A program made the position numbers and the translations under genes. A stretch of DNA of 8,762 bases from assembly GCA_017472115.1 (NCBI GenBank), contig JAFUQW010000053.1, forward strand, positions 1 to 8,762, in the 5' to 3' direction. The DNA comes from Bacteroidales bacterium (lineage in GTDB: Bacteria; Bacteroidota; Bacteroidia; Bacteroidales; UBA932). The notes beneath the pieces were generated by a model that was not told where the DNA came from, made no database searches, and was given only the letters and a program-made list of their open reading frames with translations. How positions within the stretch are numbered: position 1 is the stretch's first letter; the number at the start of each line of letters is the position of its first letter. This document shows, piece after piece, positions 1 through 6,805 of this stretch.

Positions 1-1
1 C

Positions 2-2377
2 GAGGATTTCTTTTCGCTGATATCCAACACAGCCGGAGGCTATTCCTTCTATAAAGACGCCAAATTCAGAAGAATAACACGCTACCGCTACAATAATGTC
101 CCTATGGACAACGGCGGAAGGTATTTCTACATCAATGACGGAGGTACTGTGTGGTCTCCCGGGTGGAAGCCATGCAAGACCCCTCTGGACTTCTACGAAT
201 GCCGTCATGGAATGAGTTATACGAGGATTACCGGTGCCAAGGACGGCATCGAGGCTTCGGTGCTTTTCTTCGTACCGCTCGGAGTATGGGGCGAGGTGCA
301 GAAAGTTACGCTTCGCAACACTTCAGGAGCCGTGCGAAGGTTCAAGCTCTATTCTTTCGCGGAATGGTGTCTGTGGAATGCCGCGACCGACATGGAGAAT
401 TTCCAGCGCAACTTCTCTACAGGAGAGGTGGAGGTAGATGGTTCCGTCATCTATCACAAGACAGAATATAAGGAGAGACGCAATCACTATGCATTCTACA
501 GTGTGAATGCCCCGGTCGATGGTTTCGATACCGACAGGGAGACATTCATAGGACTGTACAATGAATTCCGTGACCCGCAGAATGTACTTGCCGGCGTGTC
601 GGGCAACAGCATCGCACACGGATGGAGCCCGGTCGCTTCCCACAGGATCGACGTGGAACTGGCTCCGGGAGAAAGCAGGGACTATGTATTCCTTCTCGGA
701 TATGTGGAAAATGCTCAGGAAGAAAAATTCGTATCAGAGGCTGAACCGGGACTTCTTCATAGCGGAAGTTCTCCGATAATCAACAAGGCGAAGGCCCGTG
801 CCATGATTTCTTCGTTAGATTCAACTGAGAAGGTTGACGCTGCATTCGCTCAGCTCAAGGCATATTGGGATAATCTGTTAGACATCTTCACCGTGCACAG
901 CAGCGAGGAAAAGATGGACCGCATGGTCAACATCTGGAACCAGTACCAGTGCATGGTTACGTTCAACATGTCGCGTTCGGCATCGTTCTTCGAGAGCGGA
1001 ATAGGTCGCGGAATGGGATTCCGTGACTCCAACCAGGATCTCGTCGGCTTCGTACATCAGATTCCGGAGCGTGCACGAGAAAGGATCATCGACATAGCAT
1101 CGACACAGTTCCCTGACGGAGGATGCTACCACCAGTACCAGCCGCTTACCAAGAGGGGCAACAACGACATCGGAGGAGGATTCAACGACGATCCTATGTG
1201 GCTGATATTCGGCACCATAGCATATATCAAGGAGACAGGCGACTTCGGCATTCTCGACGAGCCTGTACCTTTCGACAACGAGCCGGGATCGGAGGTCTCC
1301 CTGATGGAGCATCTGCGCATATCGTTTGACCATGTAGTGAACAATCTCGGTCCGCACATGCTTCCGCTGATAGGCCGCGCAGACTGGAACGACTGCCTCA
1401 ACCTCAACTGCTTCTCATGGGATCCGAACGAGTCTTTCCAGACGACTGAGAACAAGACGGAAGGATCGAAGGCAGAATCGCTCATGATCGCAGGACTCTT
1501 TGTCGTATGCGGACGCGATTATGTGGAGCTTTGCCGCAAAATGGGACTCGAGCAGGAAGCGTCACGCGCAGCTGGCCTGGTTGAGGATATGGTCGAGGCC
1601 GTGAAGAAGCATGGATGGGACGGGGAATGGTACCTCCGCGCATACGACTATTTCGGACGCAAGGTCGGCTCGCACGAAAACGAGGAAGGTCAGATATTCA
1701 TAGAGTCGCAGGGATGGTGCTCGATGGCCGGTATCGGACTCGAGGAGGGCATGGTGCGGAAGGCCCTTGACTCCGTGAAGGAACGACTAGACTGCGAGCA
1801 TGGCATCGTCCTCAACAATCCGGCTTTCACAAAATATTTCGTGGAATATGGAGAAATATCTTCATACCCTGCGGGATACAAGGAGAATGCGGGAATCTTC
1901 TGCCACAACAACCCGTGGGTGATCATCGGCGAGACCGTTCTCGGGCGCGGAGATATGGCCTGGGACTATTACAGGAAGATATGTCCGTCATATACTGAAG
2001 AGCGCAGCGCCCTGCATAAGGTGGAGCCATACGTTTACTCACAGATGATAGCAGGAAAGGATGCGGCACGTCCTGGCGAAGCCAAGAACAGCTGGCTTAC
2101 CGGCACAGCAGCCTGGAACTGGTACGCCATAACACAGTTCATCCTCGGAATCAAGCCTGCATACGATGGACTGGAGATAGATCCGTGCATATGCTCGAAG
2201 TGGAAAGAATATACGGTACGCAGAAAGTTCCGCGGATCGGTTTACAATATCACGGTCCTGAATCCTGACGGAGTCTGCAAGGGCGTGCGAAGCATGACGA
2301 TGGACGGTGCCGAAGTGGAAGGCAACACCGTTCCTCATGCTCCGGGCGAGCACAATGTGGTTGTAACACTCGGATAA
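2..2377 (+). CDS. cbp: Cellobiose phosphorylase (GH94), N-terminus cut by window edge
   Basis: This is an inverting cytoplasmic phosphorylase that converts cellobiose and phosphate into alpha-glucose 1-phosphate and glucose, saving ATP in cellodextrin use. The frame is open from base 2, giving 791 visible residues. The opening residues match the [18 protein letters not shown] stretch near the start of known cellobiose phosphorylases, so only about 30 residues are missing. An ATG at 104 is internal. From recalled family architecture: N-terminal beta-sandwich to about residue 260, a helical linker, an (alpha/alpha)6 barrel to about 700, and a C-terminal beta domain. Visible motifs are GFRDSNQD (to residue 346), [10 protein letters not shown] with the likely general-acid Asp at visible residue 461, [14 protein letters not shown] (ending at 639) and [10 protein letters not shown] near 700. 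These fit cellobiose rather than chitobiose or cyclic-glucan phosphorylase. No transporter or partner glycosidase is visible, and no clear terminator follows. Family is near certain; cellobiose specificity rests on overall similarity. Confidence 0.95.
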   Translation, partial: EDFFSLISNTAGGYSFYKDAKFRRITRYRYNNVPMDNGGRYFYINDGGTVWSPGWKPCKTPLDFYECRHGMSYTRITGAKDGIEASVLFFVPLGVWGEVQKVTLRNTSGAVRRFKLYSFAEWCLWNAATDMENFQRNFSTGEVEVDGSVIYHKTEYKERRNHYAFYSVNAPVDGFDTDRETFIGLYNEFRDPQNVLAGVSGNSIAHGWSPVASHRIDVELAPGESRDYVFLLGYVENAQEEKFVSEAEPGLLHSGSSPIINKAKARAMISSLDSTEKVDAAFAQLKAYWDNLLDIFTVHSSEEKMDRMVNIWNQYQCMVTFNMSRSASFFESGIGRGMGFRDSNQDLVGFVHQIPERARERIIDIASTQFPDGGCYHQYQPLTKRGNNDIGGGFNDDPMWLIFGTIAYIKETGDFGILDEPVPFDNEPGSEVSLMEHLRISFDHVVNNLGPHMLPLIGRADWNDCLNLNCFSWDPNESFQTTENKTEGSKAESLMIAGLFVVCGRDYVELCRKMGLEQEASRAAGLVEDMVEAVKKHGWDGEWYLRAYDYFGRKVGSHENEEGQIFIESQGWCSMAGIGLEEGMVRKALDSVKERLDCEHGIVLNNPAFTKYFVEYGEISSYPAGYKENAGIFCHNNPWVIIGETVLGRGDMAWDYYRKICPSYTEERSALHKVEPYVYSQMIAGKDAARPGEAKNSWLTGTAAWNWYAITQFILGIKPAYDGLEIDPCICSKWKEYTVRRKFRGSVYNITVLNPDGVCKGVRSMTMDGAEVEGNTVPHAPGEHNVVVTLG

Positions 2378-2407
2378 CCATCATAGGATTTCCCCTCGGG
2401 CAGGAAT

Positions 2408-2438
2408 TTTGCAGGATAGTGAGGATTTGCTAAATTTG
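2408..2438 (+). promoter_or_regulatory. Bacteroidota-type promoter of the DUF4294 gene
   Basis: The sequence reads TTTG at 2408-2411, then 19 bases, then TAAATTTG at 2431-2438. This is an exact match to the known Bacteroidota housekeeping promoter (-33 TTTG, -7 TAnnTTTG). Transcription should begin a few bases past 2438, leaving a leader of only about 12-15 bases before the ATG at 2458. No purine-rich Shine-Dalgarno sequence is visible in that leader, which is normal for this phylum. The promoter separates this gene from the phosphorylase upstream. Confidence 0.75.
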
Positions 2439-2457
2439 CGGTCCGCCTGCCGTAATC

Positions 2458-3192
2458 ATGACCCGTTTTTTCAGACATATCATAGCAGTCGTTGCAGCAA
2501 TCGCGTTCCTCACCGGATGGACGCAAGATTGTCATGCAGACAAACGCAGAAAGGCTCAAAAGACAGATAAGACTGTTACGGTAAAGGAGGCAAGGCCGGA
2601 GAAGGATTCCAGGAATTTCCTGCCGTATTTTGTAGAAGGTACGGACACCATATATTATGACAGCATAACTGCATCTAAGGTGTATTCAAGACTTCCGAAA
2701 CAGAAAGGCAAGGAATGGAGGAAATATTACAGGCTGGTACATAATTTCAGCAAGGCCTATCCTTATGCCCTCGTGGCAAAGAAATTAGTGGAAGAGGCCG
2801 ACAGCACCATCGCAGCCGACAATCTGAAGGGAGTGAAGAGAGACAGGTATGTCAATCAGGTCCAGGAGGAGCTTTTCGATGTATTCGAAGGACAGATGCG
2901 AAAACTTACCGTCAGCCAGGGAGCGCTCATCATGAAATTGGTTGACAGAGAAGTAGGCAAATCATCATACAATATAATCAAGGGCTACAAGAGCGGTATG
3001 GCAGCCGGATTCTGGCAGGGCATAGCGAAAATCTTTGGATCAGACCTCAAGAAGCCGTATGATCCGGAAGGAGATGACGCACTTACAGAAGAACTTGTCG
3101 AAATATGGGAAGCCGGCGATTTCCAGGCATTCTATTTCTCCCTGTTCTGGCAGGACCCGCCCGAAATGCCTATTCCTGAAAAGTATCTGTAA
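2458..3192 (+). CDS. DUF4294 family exported protein
   Basis: A 244-residue protein of unknown function from a Bacteroidota-specific family. Residues 1-27 look like a cleavable signal peptide: basic start (R3, R6), hydrophobic core at 8-20, and a possible cut after the CHA ending at residue 27. C25 lacks a proper lipobox, so a lipoprotein is unlikely. A Lys-rich linker (28-50) leads to the DUF4294 core, about 55-244, recognisable by the YYRLVHNFSKAYPYA region (90-104), ALIMKLVDREVGKSSY (156-171), the GFWQGIAKIFG stretch (184-194), and the acidic and aromatic tail with LFWQDPPEMPIPEKYL at the very end. It is probably periplasmic. It has its own promoter and a short leader. Its last 23 bases overlap the end of the opposite-strand lpxH-like gene. 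Family assignment is from recalled similarity; no biochemical role can be read from the sequence. Confidence 0.85.
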   Translation: MTRFFRHIIAVVAAIAFLTGWTQDCHADKRRKAQKTDKTVTVKEARPEKDSRNFLPYFVEGTDTIYYDSITASKVYSRLPKQKGKEWRKYYRLVHNFSKAYPYALVAKKLVEEADSTIAADNLKGVKRDRYVNQVQEELFDVFEGQMRKLTVSQGALIMKLVDREVGKSSYNIIKGYKSGMAAGFWQGIAKIFGSDLKKPYDPEGDDALTEELVEIWEAGDFQAFYFSLFWQDPPEMPIPEKYL

Positions 3193-3904
3193 CGGAGAAC
3201 ACCTTATCGCCATCGAAGCAGATGTATGGTGAAGCATTTATCCAGTCCTTGAGAATCATGAATCCAGCACCGCTCGGAAGAGTAAGATCGACGGCAGTGT
3301 GATAGTGTCCGAAGATGAAGCAGTCAACATCGTGGGTTCTTTCGTATTCCGTGGCAAACCGATACAGAGGTTCCTGCTCATTCCTGAACACATATTCCTC
3401 GTTATGCGAAAGGCGGCTGTGACGCGACCATGTGTTACCGAGACGGAAGGCAAACCACGGGTGAATGGTACTGAACATGACCTGGAGAGGACGGCAATGA
3501 AAGATGCCTCGTATGATCCTGTATCCGAGAGGGACCGGACCGAGACCGTCACCATGTCCCAGACAGAATTTCTTTCCGGAGATTTCCACAAGCGCAGGCT
3601 GAACAAGCCTTTTCATGCCTAACTCCTCAAAATAGCTGTATGACCATATGTCATGATTTCCGACAAAGAAAAACACATTTATTCCACGGTCTATAAGCTT
3701 CTGTATTGCAGCAAACGCCCGTATGTATCCTTTCGGCACAACATCACGATACTCGTACCAGAAGTCCCATATGTCGCCGAGAAAATACACAGCTTCCGTA
3801 TCCTCCGGCAATGAGCTGAGAAAATCCGCAAAACGGCGTTCCCTGTCCGCAGGATCGCCTACCTGCAGACCTAAATGGACATCCGACACGAAGTATGTTT
3901 TCAT
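3170..3904 (-). CDS. lpxH: LpxH-like UDP-2,3-diacylglucosamine diphosphatase (metallophosphoesterase)
   Basis: A 244-residue calcineurin-like phosphoesterase. The likely reaction is hydrolysis of UDP-2,3-diacylglucosamine to lipid X and UMP, the fourth step of lipid A synthesis, at the inner face of the cytoplasmic membrane. The metal-binding motifs are all present in order: DVHLG with D8 and H10, GDIWDFW with D44, GNHD at 82-85, GHGD with H117, and GHYHT with H200 and H202. Length agrees with LpxH (about 240). One point tempers the call: proteobacterial LpxH has GNRD where this protein has GNHD, the generic phosphoesterase form. Family annotation in Bacteroidota and the envelope neighbours favour LpxH, but another phosphoester substrate is possible. 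It starts 11 bases after the uppP stop and is probably the last gene of the ftsX operon. Its stop lies inside the convergent DUF4294 gene. Confidence 0.8.
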   Translation of the reverse strand: MKTYFVSDVHLGLQVGDPADRERRFADFLSSLPEDTEAVYFLGDIWDFWYEYRDVVPKGYIRAFAAIQKLIDRGINVFFFVGNHDIWSYSYFEELGMKRLVQPALVEISGKKFCLGHGDGLGPVPLGYRIIRGIFHCRPLQVMFSTIHPWFAFRLGNTWSRHSRLSHNEEYVFRNEQEPLYRFATEYERTHDVDCFIFGHYHTAVDLTLPSGAGFMILKDWINASPYICFDGDKVFSVTDTFQE

Positions 3905-3915
3905 ACTGAAGCCTA

Positions 3916-4773
3916 TTACGCAAAAATGAAGATTGCGGCAGCCGCGATAAGGCAGTAGAGGGCGAACCAGCTGAGCTTCGCCTTCTTCACGAGAGCTACC
4001 ATAGCCTTACATGCGAAAAGTCCGGAAAGGAAGGCCGAAACGAATCCTAATACAAGCGGGAGCACCCCTACCGATGATGCGCCGAATTCACCGCCCACAA
4101 CTTCAAGGAAGGTCTCGCCGAGAATAGGCACAAGGACCATCAGGAAGGAGAACTGAGCCATTACTTCCCTCTTCACTCCGCATATGAGTCCCGTCGAGAT
4201 GGTGGTGCCGGAACGTGAGAGTCCCGGAACGACTGCGAACGCCTGACCAAGACCTATCGCAAATGCCTGCCAGTAGGAAATGCCGTTTCTATATTCATTT
4301 GCAGGAAAGATCGATTTCATTCCCGGTCTTGAAGCGTAATCCGAGAAGAAGAGAAGGACGGCAGTGACTATGAGGGCGAATCCCACGACCATGATGGAAC
4401 CGAAAAGCGACTCCACCTGATCCTTGAAGAAAAGGCCGACCACCATGACCGGAATCATGGACACGACTATCTTGAGAAGATAATCCGTCTGGTCGTTGCA
4501 CTCAAGCACACGCTTTCCATCCTCTCCCTTGACCACCTTAAGACCCTTGAGTCCGCAGAAGAATCCCTTGAGAATATCCCATATCTGCTTACGGAATACC
4601 ACAATCGTACTGAGCACCGTGGCTGCATGTACCATGGTGGTGAACAGAAGGTCGTCGGTCGTCTCGACTCCGAGAAGAACCTTGCCTATTTCAAGATGTC
4701 CGCTGCTGCTCACGGGAAGAAACTCCGTCAGACCCTGTATAAGTCCGAGGAGGACAGCCTCAAACCATTCCAT
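3916..4773 (-). CDS. uppP: Undecaprenyl-diphosphatase UppP (BacA family)
   Basis: A 285-residue polytopic inner-membrane enzyme that dephosphorylates undecaprenyl diphosphate to the monophosphate, recycling the lipid carrier for peptidoglycan and O-antigen; the family also confers bacitracin tolerance. Both signature motifs are intact: GLTEFLPVSSSGHL at 14-27, with E17 and H26, and PGLSRSGTT at 183-191, with R187. Position 13 is Gln where E. coli has the first Glu of its ExxxE pair; Gln is a common variant in this family, so activity is expected. Alternating hydrophobic segments run to the C-terminus. Its ATG lies 3 bases past the DUF3098 stop, and the AAAGAG in the Lys-rich 3' end of that gene can serve as a purine-rich ribosome site. 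In many Bacteroides genomes uppP follows ftsX and a DUF3098 gene, as here, and is followed by truB, which is absent. Confidence 0.95.
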   Translation of the reverse strand: MEWFEAVLLGLIQGLTEFLPVSSSGHLEIGKVLLGVETTDDLLFTTMVHAATVLSTIVVFRKQIWDILKGFFCGLKGLKVVKGEDGKRVLECNDQTDYLLKIVVSMIPVMVVGLFFKDQVESLFGSIMVVGFALIVTAVLLFFSDYASRPGMKSIFPANEYRNGISYWQAFAIGLGQAFAVVPGLSRSGTTISTGLICGVKREVMAQFSFLMVLVPILGETFLEVVGGEFGASSVGVLPLVLGFVSAFLSGLFACKAMVALVKKAKLSWFALYCLIAAAAIFIFA

Positions 4774-4776
4774 ATG

Positions 4777-5019
4777 TTATTTCTCTTTTTTGTCCTTGAA
4801 CACACCCATTATGGCCACTATCTCGATGATTATTCCGAGAATTATGACTATCGGAGCCGCCACGAGACGGCGGAAATCAAACATCGCATAATTGAACACT
4901 TCCGGATCGTCACTTCCTCCTCCTATCATCAGGATATAGCCGGACACCATGACCAGAAGTCCCACAAGAAGGTATTTCAACCCCTTTGGGGTCATTGCCA
5001 TTTTTTCGTTGTTTTCCAT
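4777..5019 (-). CDS. DUF3098 small membrane protein
   Basis: An 80-residue membrane protein with no known function, of a family that sits between ftsX and uppP in many Bacteroidota. Two hydrophobic segments are visible, about residues 15-33 and 52-74, joined by a short polar loop (34-51) carrying GGGSDDPEVFNYAMFDFRR. The FDFRRxxxAPIVIxLG block is the most family-like part. A Lys-rich tail (KDKKEK) closes the protein and suggests a cytoplasmic C-terminus by the positive-inside rule. It lies 3 bases after the ftsX stop and 3 bases before the uppP start, so it is almost certainly co-transcribed and perhaps translationally coupled with both. A role with FtsX or in lipid carrier handling is only guilt by association. 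Confidence 0.85.
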   Translation of the reverse strand: MENNEKMAMTPKGLKYLLVGLLVMVSGYILMIGGGSDDPEVFNYAMFDFRRLVAAPIVIILGIIIEIVAIMGVFKDKKEK

Positions 5020-5022
5020 ATC

Positions 5023-5901
5023 TTAATAATATAATTCATCTTTCTTGAGACCGACAAGCTTGTTCACCACAAGCCATGTGCTGACAAGACAGATGAGAAT
5101 TCCACATACCAGGACTATTCCCATGACCACAAGCAGGAGGTCCATGCGGAATATCCTGAAAAGCTGCTCAAACTCATTCCTCATGACGAAGAGCATGACC
5201 ACGAGCACTATATTGGCTATCATGGCCGAGAATATACCCTGAAAAGCGGACTGCACAAGGAAAGGGGCACGGATGAAGGACTTGGTGGCACCGACCAGCT
5301 TCATCGTATGGATCGTAAATCTGCGTGCAAATACATTCAGCCTGACCGTATTGTTGATCAGCACAAAAGAGATGAACAGCAGAAGTCCGATGAACACCGC
5401 TATGACTAAAGATATTCTGTTGAGATTGGCATTCAAGGCATCGACAAGAGACTGCTGATAGACCACCTCATCGACAAGTCCGGAAGCGGCTATTTCGTTC
5501 CTTACGACTTCAAGACTGTCTGCAGAGACATATTCCGCCTTCAGGGTCACATCTACCGACACCGGGATGGGAGATGTCTCGAACACATCCAGGAAATCCT
5601 CACCCAGCTGATCTGCAAGTTCCCTCTGACCCTGCTCACGGGAAACGAATACGGTATTCTTGATATAGCGTTCCTTCTCAAGTCCTTCCCTGAATTCAAG
5701 AGCATCTTCATCGGATACATTCTGCTTCATCAGCACGGAAATCTGCATATTCTCCTTGAAATAATCAGATACTCCCTTGGCATTGACAAGCAGCATGCTT
5801 GCCACTCCCACCAGCAAAAGCACCAGACTGATGCTGATGACTGATGAAAGGTAGGCGTTGGCTATCCTGCGACGCATTAACTTATTGTCAGTTCTACTCA
5901 T
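5023..5901 (-). CDS. ftsX: Cell division protein FtsX
   Basis: A 292-residue permease-like subunit of the FtsEX complex, which couples cytoplasmic ATP use by FtsE to periplasmic activation of peptidoglycan hydrolases at the septum. The layout matches FtsX: a short basic cytoplasmic tail, TM1 at about 20-40, a periplasmic domain of about 120 residues (41-160), then three TM segments at about 163-183, 217-240 and 254-280. The conserved MKLVGATKSFIRAPFLVQ segment between TM2 and TM3 (200-217) is clear, as is a short C-terminal tail ending KKDELYY. The ATG at 5901 follows a -7 box at 5924-5931 on the same strand and heads the operon ftsX-DUF3098-uppP-lpxH. FtsE is not encoded in the window; in Bacteroidota ftsE is often unlinked to ftsX, so this is not a sign of loss. 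Confidence 0.93.
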   Translation of the reverse strand: MSRTDNKLMRRRIANAYLSSVISISLVLLLVGVASMLLVNAKGVSDYFKENMQISVLMKQNVSDEDALEFREGLEKERYIKNTVFVSREQGQRELADQLGEDFLDVFETSPIPVSVDVTLKAEYVSADSLEVVRNEIAASGLVDEVVYQQSLVDALNANLNRISLVIAVFIGLLLFISFVLINNTVRLNVFARRFTIHTMKLVGATKSFIRAPFLVQSAFQGIFSAMIANIVLVVMLFVMRNEFEQLFRIFRMDLLLVVMGIVLVCGILICLVSTWLVVNKLVGLKKDELYY

Positions 5902-5923
5902 ACCTCAAAATCCAATCAACCGC

Positions 5924-5931
5924 CAAAGATA
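5924..5931 (-). promoter_or_regulatory. -7 box of the ftsX operon promoter
   Basis: Read on the minus strand the sequence is TATCTTTG, an exact TAnnTTTG match. It lies 22 bases upstream of the ftsX ATG, giving a predicted leader of roughly 15-18 bases. There is no good TTTG at the expected -33 distance (around 5951-5954), so the promoter may be weak or helped by a regulator. The leader carries GAGG almost touching the ATG, too close for a normal ribosome site. Confidence 0.5.
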
Positions 5932-5952
5932 GCTAATTTCAAAAATATTTTG

Positions 5953-5960
5953 TACCTTTG
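5953..5960 (+). promoter_or_regulatory. -7 box of the GT5-like/DUF4270 operon promoter
   Basis: TACCTTTG is an exact TAnnTTTG match, preceded by an A/T-rich stretch (5934-5951). The predicted start near 5966 leaves a leader of about 24 bases before the ATG at 5990, AT-rich and without a Shine-Dalgarno sequence, as is usual in Bacteroidota. The expected -33 position (about 5930-5933) reads TAGC, not TTTG, and overlaps the divergent ftsX -7 box. Confidence 0.55.
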
Positions 5961-5989
5961 TAAAGATTTTGTCATTAAAATTAACCATT

Positions 5990-6805
5990 ATGGGTGAATC
6001 GGTCAAAAGAGTTCTGTTCGTAAATTCGGAGATACTCCCATATCTTCCGGAATCCGAAATCGCAAACATCGGAAGGTATCTTCCTCAGGGCATCCAGGAA
6101 AGGAAGAAGGAAATAAGGTCCTTCATGCCTCGCTACGGCTGTATCAACGAAAGGAAGAACCAGCTCCACGAAGTAATCCGCCTCTCCGGCATGAACATCG
6201 TCATCAACGACGTTGACAGGCCTCTTGTGATCAAGGTTGCTTCCATTTCTGCCGCAAGAATGCAGGTCTATTTCATAGACAACGAGGACTACTTCCACAG
6301 AAAAAGCGTTTACAAGGACGAGAACGGGGAATTCTTTGCAGACAACGGCGAAAGGGCCATCTTCTTTGCTCGCGGTGTGCTCGAGACCGTAAAGAAGCTC
6401 AGATGGGCTCCTGACATCATCCATTGCCAGGGATGGATATCACAGGTACTTCCTCTTTATCTGAAGAAAGCATATATTGACGATCCTATCTTCTCCAACA
6501 GCAAGGTCGTACTCTCTCTATACAATGATGCTCCTGAAGTGTTCCCTGAAGATTTCAAGGACATGATGCTTTTCGGGAACATCACAGAAAAGGATGTAGA
6601 ACTGATTTCCGAGCCGACTGGCATAAATCTTGCGAAACTCGCCGCGTCCTGGTCGGACGGAATAATACTCGGAGCCAAAGACGTTCCGCAGGAAATATCC
6701 GACTTCTGCACTAAAGCAGGACTGCCGGTTCTGCCATATAAGGCGGAATCCATTCAGGACGGTTCATATATAGAGGATTACAATAGTTTTTACGATAATT
6801 TATAA
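5990..6805 (+). CDS. Glycogen/starch synthase-like protein, GT5 N-terminal domain only
   Basis: A 271-residue protein resembling only the N-terminal Rossmann half of GT5 glycogen synthase. It belongs to a short-form family common in Bacteroidales and usually annotated glycogen/starch synthase. Family-like blocks are the start (VLFVNSEILPYLP), the GIQERKKEIRSFMPRYG segment (34-50), MQVYFIDNEDYF (91-102), AIFFARGVLETVKKLRW (123-139) and DIIHCQGW (142-149). Two things argue against glucan synthesis: the nucleotide-sugar KxGGL motif near the N-terminus is replaced by PESEIANIG, and the whole C-terminal GT-B domain is missing. The length is normal for the short family, so this is not a recent truncation. 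A TTG at 5969 is in frame, but ATG 5990 fits homologues and the promoter better. The stop TAA overlaps the next ATG by one base, implying coupling with the DUF4270 gene. The function is unknown. Confidence 0.85.
   Translation: MGESVKRVLFVNSEILPYLPESEIANIGRYLPQGIQERKKEIRSFMPRYGCINERKNQLHEVIRLSGMNIVINDVDRPLVIKVASISAARMQVYFIDNEDYFHRKSVYKDENGEFFADNGERAIFFARGVLETVKKLRWAPDIIHCQGWISQVLPLYLKKAYIDDPIFSNSKVVLSLYNDAPEVFPEDFKDMMLFGNITEKDVELISEPTGINLAKLAASWSDGIILGAKDVPQEISDFCTKAGLPVLPYKAESIQDGSYIEDYNSFYDNL

Noticed and set aside
878..1357. A 159-codon open frame on the minus strand inside the cellobiose phosphorylase gene
   Set aside because: It lies entirely antisense to strongly conserved GH94 sequence, has no recognisable domain, and looks like a by-product of codon use in the real gene.
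2378..2407. Possible terminator after the cellobiose phosphorylase gene (CCC-CTC-GGG)
   Set aside because: A three-pair stem with a three-base loop and no adjacent T-run is too weak to call.
3299..3622. A 107-codon plus-strand open frame opposite the lpxH-like gene
   Set aside because: It is antisense to the conserved phosphoesterase motifs and shows no signal peptide, domain or promoter of its own.
4729..4737. UppP with Gln13 where E. coli has the first Glu of its ExxxE pair
   Set aside because: Gln at this position is widespread in functional UppP families and the other catalytic residues (E17, H26, R187) are present, so it is not evidence of inactivity.
4627..5034. A 135-codon plus-strand open frame crossing the uppP, DUF3098 and ftsX junctions
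   Set aside because: It is antisense to three recognised membrane-protein genes, and its composition reflects their hydrophobic codons.
5969..5989. Possible TTG start giving seven extra residues on the GT5-like protein
   Set aside because: The extra residues do not resemble homologue N-termini, the TTG lies within a few bases of the predicted transcription start, and ATG 5990 gives the expected beginning.
5981..6424. A 147-codon minus-strand open frame opposite the GT5-like gene
   Set aside because: It is antisense to conserved GT5-like blocks and has no recognisable product.
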